Below, in pieces: positions 1 to 12,445 of a DNA stretch of 64,000 nucleotides. Below the pieces are notes generated by a model, which saw only the letters and a program-made list of their open reading frames with translations, had not been told where the DNA came from and ran no database searches. How positions within the stretch are numbered: position 1 is the stretch's first letter; the number at the start of each line of letters is the position of its first letter. Origin of the DNA: Lonicera japonica (lineage: Eukaryota > Streptophyta > Magnoliopsida > Dipsacales > Caprifoliaceae). The position numbers and the translations under genes are program-made. The stretch is taken from NCBI GenBank assembly GCA_021464415.1, contig CM038469.1, positions 27,893,736 through 27,957,735 on the forward strand, given 5' to 3'.

Positions 1-479
1 CTTTGGGACAAATGCTATCACAATTTTACAAAAAACTGGATGGTTAGTTAATTAAGGGACTGACTTAGTTGACTGATGCCATTAGTCGACTGAATGACAA
101 GGCATCAGTCGACTGATGCTTGGCTGAGAGCTCAGCCTTATTCCCTTGTTCTTCTCATTCTCTCATATTCCATTTTCGAAACTCCTACACCCAAAACATT
201 TTCAAACCTTCACCACACACACAAATCATCAAATTTCTTCCCAAAATCTCCACTTAAACCACAAATTACATCATTCTCATCCCGAATCTACATCCAATCA
301 CATATTTCTCACCCAAAATCACTCAAACCCATATATTTTTCTCTATAACCTTACCCTAACCTCCATTTTTGAAATTCCTTCTAAACCTTCAAATTTCTCT
401 CTTAAATCATTTCAAAACTGTAAACTAAACACATTTCAATCTTTTATCAACTTTAAAAACACCAAATCTTCAACCTCAA

Positions 480-1738
480 ATGGCTTCGAGCTCACGACCT
501 CGTCGACTAAGGAAGAATGTTTATCCCGAGTCTACCCCCGAAGAGCAACCACCACAAGCTCCTCTCCTACCATTGTTTTTCTCCACTGAAACTTAGGAAA
601 ATTTCAACTCGGACTATGCCATTCTAACCATTGTCGAAGGTAAACAGTTTGACATTACATTGTTTTCCTCTAATGGACTGAACATACATTCCTTATTTAT
701 GAGACAATGCATTGTGAATTTTCTTTATATCAAGGAAAATGTGTATCCCCGTTTGGTACATTTGTTTTATGTTAATCTTCATCATCCCCTCAGGGAAAAT
801 GGTCAAATTGACAAGTTCTGACTTGTCACATTACTTAACCGATGCACCATTTCCTTCAAGAAATCTAACCTTGTTGGCATTTTTGGTTTTTTAATCAACA
901 ATGTGACGGATGTTCTATTTAACTTTGGCAACCTTCTCGATTTTGAGAAAATCGAGGCCTTAAGCCTTATTCTCAAAAGGCACTATAGGCAACAAAACAG
1001 TGGGACGGGACACGACATTATGGCTTCCATGCTTAAACTACAAAGCCATCTCATCCATTAGATTATTAGATATTCCATTGTACCGAAACGTGGTAGCCGA
1101 GCCTCGGTAAATCAACTAGATATATTCTTGGTTTGGGCTATAACAATGAGATATAAACTTGACTACGCTAGCCTTATGTTCCATCACTTGGTTGAGATAA
1201 CAAGCCGCAAGAGACAAGGGTTGGTATATGGGATGGCCTTGACCCAATTTTTCAAATTTTATGACATTCCTGTTGAAGATGAAACCGAAGTCATTGTAAC
1301 CACTGAAAATGAGCTTTACACTGCCAAACAATACAGTTAATGAAATACAATTTGGTTAGGGGTTGATGAATATCTAATGATCCATTGGATGGTGATGATA
1401 ATGAGGATACGGATGAGGAAGAGCTGATATTTAACACCGGTATAGAGGAAGAACTAGCACCTCCACAACAAGTCACTTCATCTCACGGTGCCCGTAGTTC
1501 TTCCTACGCTATGCCCAAGGCCACTCCCAATGCGGCTATGTTACAAGCCCTTCAATGGCTTTCGGATAAAGTCCAAGCTCTTTCGGTCAACATGAACACT
1601 CGCTTTGACCGTATCAAGGACCGTCAAAGAGCACATGAGGCCGTTTTTCTTCACTACCACCTAGAGTATGTGTTCCCAGCAGTGACTCCATGGCAAAGAA
1701 ATCAAGGATGGCAACCATGGCCTCAAGATCCCCAATAG
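480..1738 (+). pseudogene. Decayed envelope-like / putative plant transposon protein ORF of the SIRE-type element
   Basis: Reading starts at an ATG at 480 (MASSSRPRR) and is interrupted by stops and frame changes. The clearest block, about 1080-1340, resembles the putative plant transposon protein domain found in SIRE env-like and related retroelement ORFs. A second block at 1385-1738 is acidic, then predicted helical, and ends with QGWQPWPQDPQ. Stops in every frame make a functional protein unlikely. The assignment rests on remembered family features and on its place between pol and the 3' LTR. Function in living elements is unknown; a role like a viral envelope has been suggested for this ORF position. 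Confidence 0.55.
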
Positions 1739-2088
1739 TGATCCTTCTCCTTTTTGTTGACGACAAAGGGGGAGAGAGAACTTTAAGTGTTAGAGTGTTT
1801 AGTACACACTCTTCTTTTAGTTTATGTTCTAAGTTTATTTTGCTTTAAAATATCTAGTGCTTATCTATGTTGGTTTTAAACTCTAGTACTTACATTATGG
1901 TGTTTATTATTTATTTAAACTTAAAGTTTATTATGATATTATTATGCAATGTTTTGAATTAATATTATACATGATTGTCTAATTATATCTTATGCATAGT
2001 TTGAGGGGGAGCTTTCCAAATTTTAATTCAATTTATGCTCTTTATTGCAAACACACATTAGTTTATAGTCATCATAAAAAAGGGAGAT

Positions 2089-2909
2089 TGTTGACCAAAA
2101 AATCTCTAATCTTGTTTTGATAATAACAATAATTAATCTTGTGTAATTTAACTTGTGTGTTGAATTAAGTATAGCCACAAACTAGCTGTTGGATTTATGA
2201 TTTTTTACTATTTTTGGCACCAAACTCATACCTACTCTATTCAAATGGCCATATCTTGTTCCAACATATATATACTCATCCTAGACACATTTCAAAGTAC
2301 ATTGAATAATTTTTTACTCTCCATTCTTTATTTATTTCAAATATTCAAAGATTTAAGAACACATTTTGATAAATCATTCATTATTTGAACTTTACATTGT
2401 GATCAAACTTGATAATTTTAATGTGAGCCTAATTTGTAATACTTCATACACTTGAGAGTTATTGTATATTGGTGTTTGTCACCAAAACTTATTTTTTAAA
2501 TATTAAGAGAGGTTTATCTCCCAGATTAGCAAGAGATTTTTCTTGTGTGAGTGTTGTGAGTGAACAACATTTGTAGAGTGTGTGAGAAGAATACACTTGT
2601 AGCGATTTTATTTTCACCCGGAAGAAAATCAAAATTAATGAAATTTCTTGGGGGCACTACTCAAGCGCGGATGTAAGGTCTAATCAACCGAACAGTGTGA
2701 ACAAAACGACTTGGCCTCATTCAGTTTATTCATTTTATCTTTTAGCTATTTATTTATTTGCTTTGATATTATTGATTTTTGATTGGGATTGCTTGTTTGT
2801 TTGACTTGATTCTTGATATAGACATTGAGTCTTTTTGAAACAATTTTTAAAATCGAATTAAGTTTTAAAAACCCTACTCAGCCCCCTAGGGTGTTTTTCG
2901 ACCTATACA
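2089..2909 (+). repeat. 3' LTR of the SIRE-type element
   Basis: It begins with TGTTGACC directly after the polypurine tract AAAAAAGGGAGAT and ends with CTATACA, giving the expected TG...CA termini and a length of about 821 bp. The interior has the SIRE-like segment CTACTCAAGCGCGGATG (near 2660), usually part of the transcribed R/U5 region. The base right after the end (2910) starts sequence shared with 10271 onward. Confidence 0.7.
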
Positions 2910-3414
2910 CTTGATGTGTAACTAAAATTAATATAAAGATAATAATAATTCATAAAATTAAATAACAAGTCTTATATATATGACCATTTCCCAGATAAGA
3001 CAACTCAGTTACATTTTTTTTATCCCTAAAAACTGATTACCTAGCATTAATCCAATAGGTAATTTTCTTTAAAATTTAGTGTAAATCTATGTTATTATAA
3101 ATTACAAGCGCCCCTTTAACGTTATGACACCGAGTTTTTATATTTATAATTTTGCCCATTTGTATTGCACTCAAATAAGAAAGACTTGTCGATAGTGGCG
3201 GAGATAATAATTTATTCAAAGGGGAGCAAAATTCAAAGCACACCAAAGTAATAAAATTTTAACGCAAACATAATATCATTAATAATAATACTTCATACAA
3301 CTCATAGGCTCAAATATTCAATGTGAAGTATATTTCATGTAATTAATTAAGAAATATATATAATAATAAAATGTAGATCTATTCGTTGAAAAAAATGGGT
3401 ATAAAAATATTTTT

Positions 3415-4445
3415 TAAGCCGTTTTTTAGAGTATTTTTTAGTAGAACCTCACACTTAGTTGTGAAAACTTATTATAAATTCATATTCTCCTTCGTGAGTA
3501 TATCGAAATTGCATATTTATTTGTTCAAAATAGTTATGGGGTGAATGAGAAGTTGTCACTCAAAGTAAGCTACTTGATATGGAAAAATAGAATGGAAGAA
3601 TGAAAAAAAGGAGGTCTCCTATGAAAACTTTGTTAAAAAATTAAAGTGTTTATAAGGGATCACATTTTATAAGTTAGTTAACAATCAGGAAAAAATAAGG
3701 CTCTCTTGGATCGATGAACCATGTGATTCGTGTGCGTTCGCACTTACAAACACGAATGTCAATCCGAAAAGGTTAGGCTACACGGACACTTATATACCCT
3801 GAAATTTCAAATTTCACACATACATCCCTATATTAATCCAAGGCGAGTGCCCCCGACACAAAAAAACCCCACCTGTTTCCGTCCGTGCTTATAGATGATT
3901 GAACTCTTGTCCTTTGGTTAAACCACCTTTTTGAGCCGTTTTTAGAGTAATTTTGAGCAAAACCTCACACTCGGTTGTGAAAACTTATTATAAATTCATA
4001 TTCTTCTTCGTGAGTATATCGGAAATGCATATTTATTTGTTCAAAACAATTGTGGGGTGAATGAGAAGTTGTCACTAAAAATAAGCTACTTGAGATGGAA
4101 AAATAAAGTGGAAGAACGAAAAAAAGGAAGTTTCCTATGAAAACCTTGTTGAAAAATTAAAGTGTTTATAAGGGATCACATCTTATAAGTTAGTTACCAA
4201 TCAGGTAAAAATAACGCTCTCTCAGATTGATCACCCATGTGACTCGTGTGCGTTCGCACTTATAAACACAAATGTCAACCCGAAAAGGTCCTGCTACACG
4301 GACACTTAGATACCCTGAAATTTTAAATTTCACGCATAAGTCCCTATATTAATCCAAGGCGAGTGACCCTGACCCAAAAAAAACCCACATGCGTCCGTCC
4401 TTACTTATGGATGATTGAACTCTTGATCTTTGGTTAAAAAATAAA
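3415..4445 (+). repeat. Direct tandem duplication, two copies of about 516 bp
   Basis: The stretch starting GCCGTTTTTTAGAG near 3418 recurs as GCCGTTTTTAGAG near 3934, and the two copies stay parallel to GATGATTGAACTCTTG near 3893 and 4409. Both include the segment GTGTGCGTTCGCACTTA. The copies differ by scattered substitutions. Neither has a long ORF. This block lies in unit 1 only. Confidence 0.8.
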
Positions 4446-4638
4446 ACCTTTACCATTAAATCACCATATTATTTCTTATCATATTTTTATTTTAAATTTA
4501 ACTATACATGTATAAATAAATAAAAAAAGGTGATTACATAATAGTGTCTCCTATAGTATAATAGAAATGCAACCTGGTATAAATATAGGGGGCTACTATT
4601 GACACACACCAAAACTCTCTCTAACACTTCAAATTGGT

Positions 4639-4812
4639 TCGGCTCTTAAGGACCGAGTATGTGCACATTGGTTCGGCCCTTAAGGACCGAATATATGTGC
4701 ACATACTCGGTCTTTAAGGGCTGAGCTAGTGTAATTTTTTTTACTCAAAAATAGTTCGGTCTCTAGACAACGAGTATGTACACATATACTCGATTTTTAA
4801 GGACCGAATAAA
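4639..4812. repeat. Cluster of alternating direct and inverted repeats around GGACCGA
   Basis: TTCGGCTCTTAAGGACCGAG is followed by a second direct copy and then by its inverse (ACTCGGTCTTTAAGGGC), with TATGTGCACAT between the arms. A weaker inverted pair follows to about 4812. A transcript of this stretch could fold into nested hairpins. No coding potential is seen. Confidence 0.6.
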
Positions 4813-4871
4813 TATAACAAAATATTAATAAATATTTTGATATGTGTCAATATCACCCATCTAAATATATA

Positions 4872-5181
4872 GGGTAATGTTATATGCATCCCTGTTTTGT
4901 AGCCAAAACACCACAAATGACATTCAAAATTTGAACACCCAGTCGGTGGCTCATTGCCGAAATTGAACATTTGATTCGGTAACGTTTCACCGACTTGACC
5001 TAAACGGCAATTTGCCACCGAAATTGAACATTTAATTCGGTAAACTGTCACCGAATATGAACCTTCAAGTAGGCAACTTGCCACCAAATCAAATATCTTC
5101 TAATTATGTAACCACAACACCTTCAACACCCTAATTATGTGGTGTTTTAGCTACAAAATAGGAGTGCAAATAATATCACCC
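4872..5181. mobile_element. MITE with 45-bp terminal inverted repeats (copy in unit 1)
   Basis: The left end GGGTAATGTTATATGCATCC and the inverse of the right end GGGTGATATTATTTGCACTC continue as matching arms through GTAGC(C/T)AAAACACCACA. The 310-bp element is flanked by AATATATA on both sides (4864-4871 and 5182-5189), an 8-bp target duplication. The length fits hAT-like or Mutator-like MITEs. The interior has no ORF. A relative at 10869-11178 lies at a different position of unit 2. Confidence 0.8.
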
Positions 5182-5454
5182 AATATATATGGATCTGATC
5201 TGCATCAGCCTCGTATGGCCCACTAATTTGAATTATTGGTTTTATATTTACAATTGTTGGTACCAAATAGTCAACCAGACAGGACACGCCAGCTCTTTTA
5301 CTCTATAAAATATTGCTACGTGTAAAGTACCATCTGATTTTGATCTTAATGTACAGTAATCTTAAAGGGACGTATATATCCACGTGTATATATATATATA
5401 AAAGATTTAAAAATGATCGTAGTTAAGATGTAAGATTTATATCACATTTTATTT

Positions 5455-6106
5455 TAGTCCATCTCTATTTATAAGCTAATTAAAAAGATAATTTTAGTAT
5501 AAATAGGTTTGCATCTGAAATAATATGTGGCTAATAAAGTTTGAAAAATGGTAAAAGAAAAGTTAGAAAACTAAATATACAAGCTAACTAATATTTAACA
5601 TAATCAATCACATTATATTGTGCTGATAGAATGTATATCGGTTGCCATTTAAAAAAAAAAAAAGAAACTCACAACTAGTGCACATTGTGTTGTTCGGTGT
5701 ATCCTCAGCTAACACAATGTCCATCGGCTCACACTATTTTTTTTCCAAGTTTTCTACTCATTAAATGTTCGACACATTCAATTATATCACATTCTAACTT
5801 AGGCCGTCTCTATTTGTAAGCTAAAAAGCTAATTTTAGAATAAATAGGTTTGCATCGGTAATAGTATGTGGGGCTAATAAAGTTTGAAAAATGGTAAAAG
5901 AGAATTAAATATACAAGCCGACCAACATTTACCATAGTTTATACGCATTGTATTTTGCCGATATAATCGATTGCCTCTTTTTTAAGAAAAAAAAACGACA
6001 AAACGAAACTGACACACATTGCGTCGTTTGAGGGCGTGCAACCATCGGCTCACACTTTTTTTTTTTCAAATTTCCTACTTGTTAAATGTTCGACACAGTC
6101 ATATTT
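5455..6106 (+). repeat. Imperfect tandem duplication, two copies of about 340 bp
   Basis: Copy one runs from CATCTCTATTTATAAGC (5460) to AAATGTTCGACACATTC (near 5780). Copy two runs from CGTCTCTATTTGTAAGC (near 5804) to AAATGTTCGACACAGTC (near 6100). Both hold AATAGGTTTGCATC and TTGAAAAATGGTAAAAG. Unit 2 lacks nearly all of this block, so it was inserted in unit 1 or deleted from unit 2. Confidence 0.75.
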
Positions 6107-7299
6107 GAAACTACCTTGTGATAAATCCATGAATATGATGATCAAAAAATTACTAACAATACTATTTATTTCATTCAAAATGTCAAATTTTTATCATGCG
6201 TGCATCGAGTATTAATTGTATTTTTTATAATTATTTGTACTGTTTCAAAATAAAGAGATCGCATTTAGTTATGACACTATTTTTTTATTTTTTTTATTTT
6301 CTCGTTTTACCCTATCTTTATTACTTTGAAATAATTTTCTTATTTTGCCCTATATCATTGTTTTCTTGAAAAATATATTAATGATAAGGTTAGAACTCGC
6401 AACCAATAATATAATAGACTTAGATATAATTAATAAACGGTGTCTATGGAACTAATTGCCTATTACAAATGCTTGTCTCACGGTTTAAGTAACGATTGAC
6501 TCATGCCAATGTTACTTTGTATAATTACATGTGCCTTTGGAAGTATTGTATATTTGCACAGTAAATTATTTGTGTCGACACAATGACAAAGATGTTTGTG
6601 ATAATTTTTTTTTTATTTTAAATTGCGAAAATGAATGATTATGTCAATATATATACATATATAACTTAATTGATTTATATCATAAATTTTTTAAAATTGT
6701 TAAACATATTTAACATTCTACAAAAACTTCATAAATACGTGTGGTCCAATGTTTGATTCGGAGTAAAATGATATAATTAGGGTTAGATCCTAAATTTCAC
6801 ATAACAGCATAAGCGTTTGTGAATCAATAAGTTATAAAATATTTTTTGACTTTATATATAAATACATAGAGCCCTTCTCTTAAGGGCCGTCCATTTTGAT
6901 GGGATAAACGAATGAATTTTTTCATAAAAGTTGGTGGAAGATGATTTCCATAATGAGTAGATCATTTTCACCAATGCGCATTTTTGGATGTTGAAATTTT
7001 AGATATTTAGTTAACTTACTTCCCGTTTGAGTTTTATGATGAAGTACATTGGAGATAATTTACTTATTATAGAAATCATTTTCACCAAATTGTATGAGAA
7101 TATTCTTCCGTTTATCTTTTTAAATGAACGTTCCTTAAGAGAAGGAAACCGAAATATATCCGGGGACAAAACTAGGAATAATTTTGAGGGGGGGACATAC
7201 TTTTTTCAACAGCCTTATATATTCCATAGCAGAAGTGTAATGTTTTGCTGTACAAAAAAAGGCCAAAAAAGTAAGAGGTTGTGAGGTCAAGTCCTCCAT

Positions 7300-7560
7300 A
7301 TAACTTAAATTTTACCAATGAGTTATGGCTCAAATGGTATGACTGTCCACTCTTTACAGGAATGACTATGATTCAAACTCTGTTAGCGGTAGTTTAATGA
7401 GATAGTTGATTAATCACTTAAGGGATGGTCGTTTAGGTATGGCACAAGTCCTCAAAGAAGAGCTCGAGTATGGCGGACTTAACCTCCGTTGAGGTAGTTT
7501 CAAATTTCTTTAAAGGTTAGTTTGGTTAGAGAGGACTACCTCCGTTTGTGTAGCAATTAT
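7300..7560 (+). mobile_element. Possible tRNA-derived SINE
   Basis: TGGCTCAAATGG at 7326-7337 resembles a pol III A box, and GATTCAAACTC at 7370-7380 a B box about 33 bp downstream, the arrangement in tRNA-derived SINEs. The stretch lies within a 7150-7990 segment present in unit 1 but missing from unit 2. No poly-A tail or target duplication was identified, so the limits are approximate. Confidence 0.35.
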
Positions 7561-8860
7561 GATTTCTTAATAAAAATTTTATTATAGTCATTGACTAGAG
7601 TTTTAAAAATTAAAAGCCAAAAAAAAGACCCACAAACCATTAGAGATATAAAATTGGTGGCAAGTAGATATAAACAATATACAAAATAGCTTTTCATGTA
7701 GGGTAGAGAGATTACTCATAAACAAACCATTGGAGAAGGTCTTATTAGTATAACTAGAACTGTACTTAGATTTTGGGGTTTGGGCACGCCCACTTATATT
7801 TATAAACAAATAATTAAGTGAGTGATTTTTATATAGGTTTGGATGTAAAATCATAAACCTGCTATGATGTTGGGAGGGACCGATAAGAGACTTACCTTAT
7901 AATTTATTATTTCTCAAGTAAGAATACTGTAGCAATTTGAAACTTGGGAAGGGCCATGGCCCTTCTTTTAACAAGGGTAGTTTTCCCCCTTTATATATTA
8001 GAAACTTGTGTCCTTATCACTTTTATTTATTAAATAATTATATCGATTGCATTAATAAGTTATATATTACAAAAATATATAATCAAGATTTTCTTTTTGT
8101 TTAAATCATATAATACTTTAGCCAGCTTTCACATATTTTAATTAATTTTTTTTTATTATTTAAACCAGATTTATTATTGACTATAAAATATTTTTTCAAA
8201 TATTGAACTTAACCTAAAAAATTATCGGTCTGACATAAAAGTTGAATCTAGGACCGTAACCGTGGGTAAATCTAATATGCATAATCCGGAGATTAAGCAG
8301 ATATTATAGGCAATTAGGCACGCGAAGAATAGCCGTTAAGTAGGGCCACCGACTTAAAAGGGCAAAAGCAAAAGGGTTGTTGTGTGACATATTTGAGGAA
8401 AACCAATTTCCAATGCAAAGGAATCTCTGAAATCTTTTATTAGTTATTACTGCATTCCCTTTACTCATTTTTGTCAAAAGTTATGGCTCTGACAACACGT
8501 GTAACATGAGTACCCCCCCACCCCCACCACCCAAATAAATAAATAAATTTAATAATAATAATAAAATAGTTAGATTAAAAGTTAATATTATTTTGATTTT
8601 ACATTTACCAACTTTGATTAACTTTAATTGAATATACATTGTACAACTATTTATTCATATATATATATATATATATATTTATGTATAACATAAAAAATTA
8701 CGTAGTTTGAAAAATGTAATAACATTTATAGCTCAAAGGAATATAATCATACATGTATTGAAGTTTAAGAGAAAGAAAGTGATGAATGATTAACGATTAT
8801 GGTTTAAAATCACTTTTGCATTGTGCCTTTAAAATTATTTTTGGACCGAGTAGAATTATA

Positions 8861-9125
8861 TATTCATATTATAGTATTTGCACATGCGACGTGGGTACGA
8901 TTTTCATGTATATAACTTAAAGAAAGGAGTTTAACAAAAATGATAGATAATCAAGTGGAGTGATTAAGCATGAGTTTATTGTTTAGTGATGAGGGTTTGA
9001 ATTCTATTGTATCTTTTTTATATTCAAAAGGAAAGAAACAAAGATTGCATAGGTAAAGTAAGAAATCAAATGTATAACGGAGCCTCAAAGCGGTTGAAAT
9101 CTTTCTTAATATTATATTATACTAT
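8861..9125 (+). repeat. Interspersed repeat with B-box-like core (copy 1, unit 1)
   Basis: The head TTGCACATGCGACGTG, an internal GATTAAGCATGAG, the B-box-like GAGGGTTTGAATTC and the tail GCGGTTGAAATC define a roughly 250-bp repeat. Similar copies occur at 17795-18060 (its paralog in unit 2), at 18924-19175 and inverted at 59560-59745. It may be a SINE or a non-autonomous Helitron; the ends are not sharp enough to decide. Confidence 0.5.
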
Positions 9126-10868
9126 ATATATTAAAACACAAGGAGTAAGGCATCAATGGGGAAATTTTCGCAATGGGTGAAAGCCTGAAAAAGCAATGCC
9201 CACACCCTCTTTGAGATCCCAAAAAATGGACACATTCGTTTTCTTATTTGTCCCTTACATTTTGTACACGTGGAATTTTAAAATTATCCTTCTTTAATTT
9301 AAAAATATTAATACTTGTTCTAATTATAAGTGCAACAAGAACCCATTTGATAAACAATATCGCATTATCATATTTTAAAAACTGAGATTTGACTTATAGA
9401 TTATTATTTAAAATTACTAAAATAATATTACACATATGTCGAGAATTATACCACATAAATTTTGGTACATATATTTATGTGTATCATCTAACTTCAACTG
9501 AACAAATAAAAAAAGTACGTATTGGTTGAATTGTAAAAAACATTATTCCCAAATTGGTGATTATGAGTTCAAGTTTGACTACTTAAAAATGTTGTCTTAA
9601 TGCTAATCACTTTATTTTAATAAAGTATATATATTTTAGTTTTTTTAAAAGCAAGAATGCAATAACATTCATAAAACTAGAACATGTTACAAATCTATAT
9701 ACTATATAGTATATTATAATATGAGAGGAGTTTTTTCATATTTATTAAGATTTAATCAAATGTTGACACATGTACTTTTATTTATAATATACTAAATAAT
9801 ATCGCACTCACGAATATATGCACACGTATCATTTAATTTAAATGTAAATTATTAAATAAGTGATGTTGTTACTTAATAGTAAAATATTGACTTTTCAACC
9901 GACAAAATTAAAACACCCAAAAATTGTCTTTTTAATTTATAAATAATACAAATGCAAGAACAAAATTAGAAACACCAAAAATTTGCGTCATAACAAGGAT
10001 GATGGCTTAGCTTTTAATATACATAGATAAATTGTTTTATGAGTCCCTTTGTAGATAAACCTTGAGGTTTAATTTCATTATTATTTGTCATGGATTTTTT
10101 TTCTGTTTATTATAAGTCTACAATTGGCACATAAAGGTGATGAATTTTTTTTGAAATAGTGATGATCAATAAAATTATTATACACAAATATAAATTATTA
10201 TATAAAATGCTTTATGCTAAGATTCAGACTAATTATAAATCATATTATATATCTTACCCTAATACTCGTGGTACACTCGATGTGTAAATAACATTATTAG
10301 AAAAATAATCATAATTCATAAAATTAAATAATAAGTCTTATGCATATGACCCTATTTCACATAAGATAAGTTACATTTTTTTTTATCCCTAAAAACTTAG
10401 CATTAACCCAATACATAATTTTCTTTATATTTTAGTCATATCTATGTTATTGTAACCTACAAGTGTCCTTTTGTGATTATAACGCCAAATTTTTATATTT
10501 TTAATTTTATCTATTTGTATTGCATTTAAATAAAAAATAATTTATAACAAGAGCGCACTATTTTAAGCGTGTATATATATCTCCATTCAATAATACTTTA
10601 AGTTGTGTATTTATTTGATAGATTGATTTGTGGCGGAAAAAAAATTAGAGATGAGATTTGCGAAGTGGTTGAAATGTTTTGATTAAGATTGGTAGAATAT
10701 TTCAAAGAGTGAAATAGTCAACTAATGCCTTTTGATTGTTAACTGGCCCACTATTTTAAATCAAGGGAATATATTATTAGTTTTATATTTACAATTCTGG
10801 GGCCAAATAGTCAACTAATGCTTTTTGATTGTGAACTGGTTTCAATTATTATATATCAATAATCAAAA

Positions 10869-11178
10869 GGTAATGTTATATGTATTTTTGTTTTGTAACT
10901 AAGACACCACAAATGACAGCTAAAATTTAAACACTTAGTCAGTGGCTCATTGTCAAAATTTAACATTTGATTTAGTAACGTTTCACCGGACTTGACCTAA
11001 ACGGCAACTTGCCACCGAAATTGAATATTTGATTCAGTAAACTGTCATCGAATATGAACCTTCAAGTCGACAACTTGCCACCGAATCAAATATTCTTTAA
11101 TTATGTAGTCACAACACCTTCAACACCCTAATTATATGATGTTTTGGCTACAAAATTGAGATGCATATAACATCACCC
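10869..11178. mobile_element. MITE with long inverted ends (copy in unit 2)
   Basis: It is the same family as 4872-5181: left end GGTAATGTTATATG, right end inverse GGGTGATGTTATATGC. The flanks are ATAATCAA before and ATAACCAA after, an imperfect target duplication that differs from the AATATATA of the unit 1 copy. Relative to shared flanking sequence (the CAAATAGTCAAC segment), this copy sits downstream while the unit 1 copy sits upstream. It is therefore an independent insertion rather than an inherited one. Confidence 0.75.
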
Positions 11179-12336
11179 ATAACCAAACAGCACCCATCAA
11201 CTCTTTTACTTATTTTTCTATATAATTATTAACTCTATCAAAAATTGCCACCTGTAAAGTATCCATTTATTGCTTTGATCTTTATGTACAATAATATTAG
11301 AATAAACCTATATATCTGATATAAAAAATCTAATAAAATTATTATGATTAGAATGTGGGGTTTATATTATATTTTATTTTATTAAAATTAATTCTAAGGT
11401 GCATGTTATAATAATTTTTTTAAGCATTCTTATAGTCATATTTGAAACTACGTTTCGATACATCCACGAATATGCTGGTCAGAAAAATTACTAACAATTA
11501 ATTTTCTTTATTTCATTTAAAATGTCAATTTTTTATCGTGCAAGCATTGAGTATATATTATGATTTTTTTTATAATTATTTGTACTATTTCAAAATGAAA
11601 ATCTTGTTTGATTCACACATTTAAAAAACTTCATTCAAGTAAAAAGAATATTTTTTTTTTATTTTTTCCTTTGTATTCTAGAAAACTTTAAGAAATGAAA
11701 AAATAAACAAAAAATACATTTAATAAAAAATTAAAAATAGTTATCATACACAAATAGAATTGAAAAACAATTTTAAAAAACTATACTTCAGAGTAAATTT
11801 AAAAACTCTAACCATACAGAACAAAAGAGATCACATTTAGTTATGATACTATTAATAATAAAGTTAGAACTCGCAACCAGTAATATAATAGACTTAGATA
11901 TAATTAATATAATAAACTTAGATATATATATATATATATATTTGATATGAAACTTAGATATAATTAACAAACAGTGTCTATGGCAATAATTACATTGGTA
12001 GAGAAGTGAGGATTAAATCTTGCCTGTGTTACCTTGTATATTTACTTGTGGCTTTGATAGTATTCTATGCACATAGTAAATAATTTGTGTCGCGTGTGAC
12101 AATGAAAAAAACGTTTGTGATAAAAAATTTATTTTAAAATACGAAAATGAATGGTTATATCCATATATACAAATTGATTTATATTATAATTTTTTGAAAA
12201 TTGTTAAAGACAAAAAAAAAAAAAAAATTCTTAACATAAGGGCCGCCAAATGTTTGATTCGGAATAAAATCATATAATTAGGGTCAGATCCTAAATTTCA
12301 CATAACACCATATCCATTTGTGAATCGATATGTTGT

Positions 12337-12445
12337 AAATTAAAGATTTTGTGACTTTAATATATAATATAGGGAAATGATTTTAAGTGGAATAAATTAA
12401 AGATTTTGTGACTTTAATATATAAGTATAGGGAAATGATTTTAAG
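12337..12445 (+). repeat. Near-identical tandem duplication of a 51-bp segment
   Basis: AAATTAAAGATTTTGTGACT...GGGAAATGATTTTAAG occurs at 12337-12387 and again at 12394-12445 with a single 1-bp insertion difference. The near identity inside otherwise diverged duplication unit 2 marks it as a recent slippage or unequal-exchange event. Confidence 0.85.

Larger units (their letters stand above)
1..2909 (+). mobile_element. 3' part of a SIRE/Maximus-type Ty1-copia LTR retrotransposon
   Basis: The window opens inside this element. It contains a broken envelope-like ORF, then a non-coding stretch with G-rich polypurine tracts (around 1765-1776, 2003-2010 and 2076-2088), then one LTR. The pairing of an internal GACAAAGGGGGAG tract with a second AAAGGGAGAT tract directly before the LTR is typical of SIRE-type copia elements. 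The 5' LTR, gag and pol lie outside the window, so target-site duplication cannot be tested. The 3' end coincides with the point where homology to the paralogous copy at 10270 begins, which independently supports the boundary near 2909. Confidence 0.75.
2907..10210 (+). repeat. Unit 1 of a large tandem segmental duplication
   Basis: Collinear blocks match unit 2 in the same order and orientation. Examples are 2907-3180 with 10270-10535, 6090-6260 with 11430-11600, 6380-6600 with 11850-12125, 6735-6860 with 12238-12350, 8310-8515 with 13090-13300, 8765-9125 with 17710-18060, 9250-10015 with 18070-18920, and 10020-10205 with 19180-19365. Identity by eye is roughly 75-90 percent with many small indels, so the event is old. 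No gene is visible in either unit. Unit 1 carries segments absent from unit 2 (about 3180-4600, 5455-6100 and 7150-7990). Confidence 0.8.

Noticed and set aside
94..589. Two overlapping open frames near the window start
   Set aside because: They are C/T-rich low-complexity translations in the non-coding part before the env-like ORF of the SIRE-type element and run out of frame with it.
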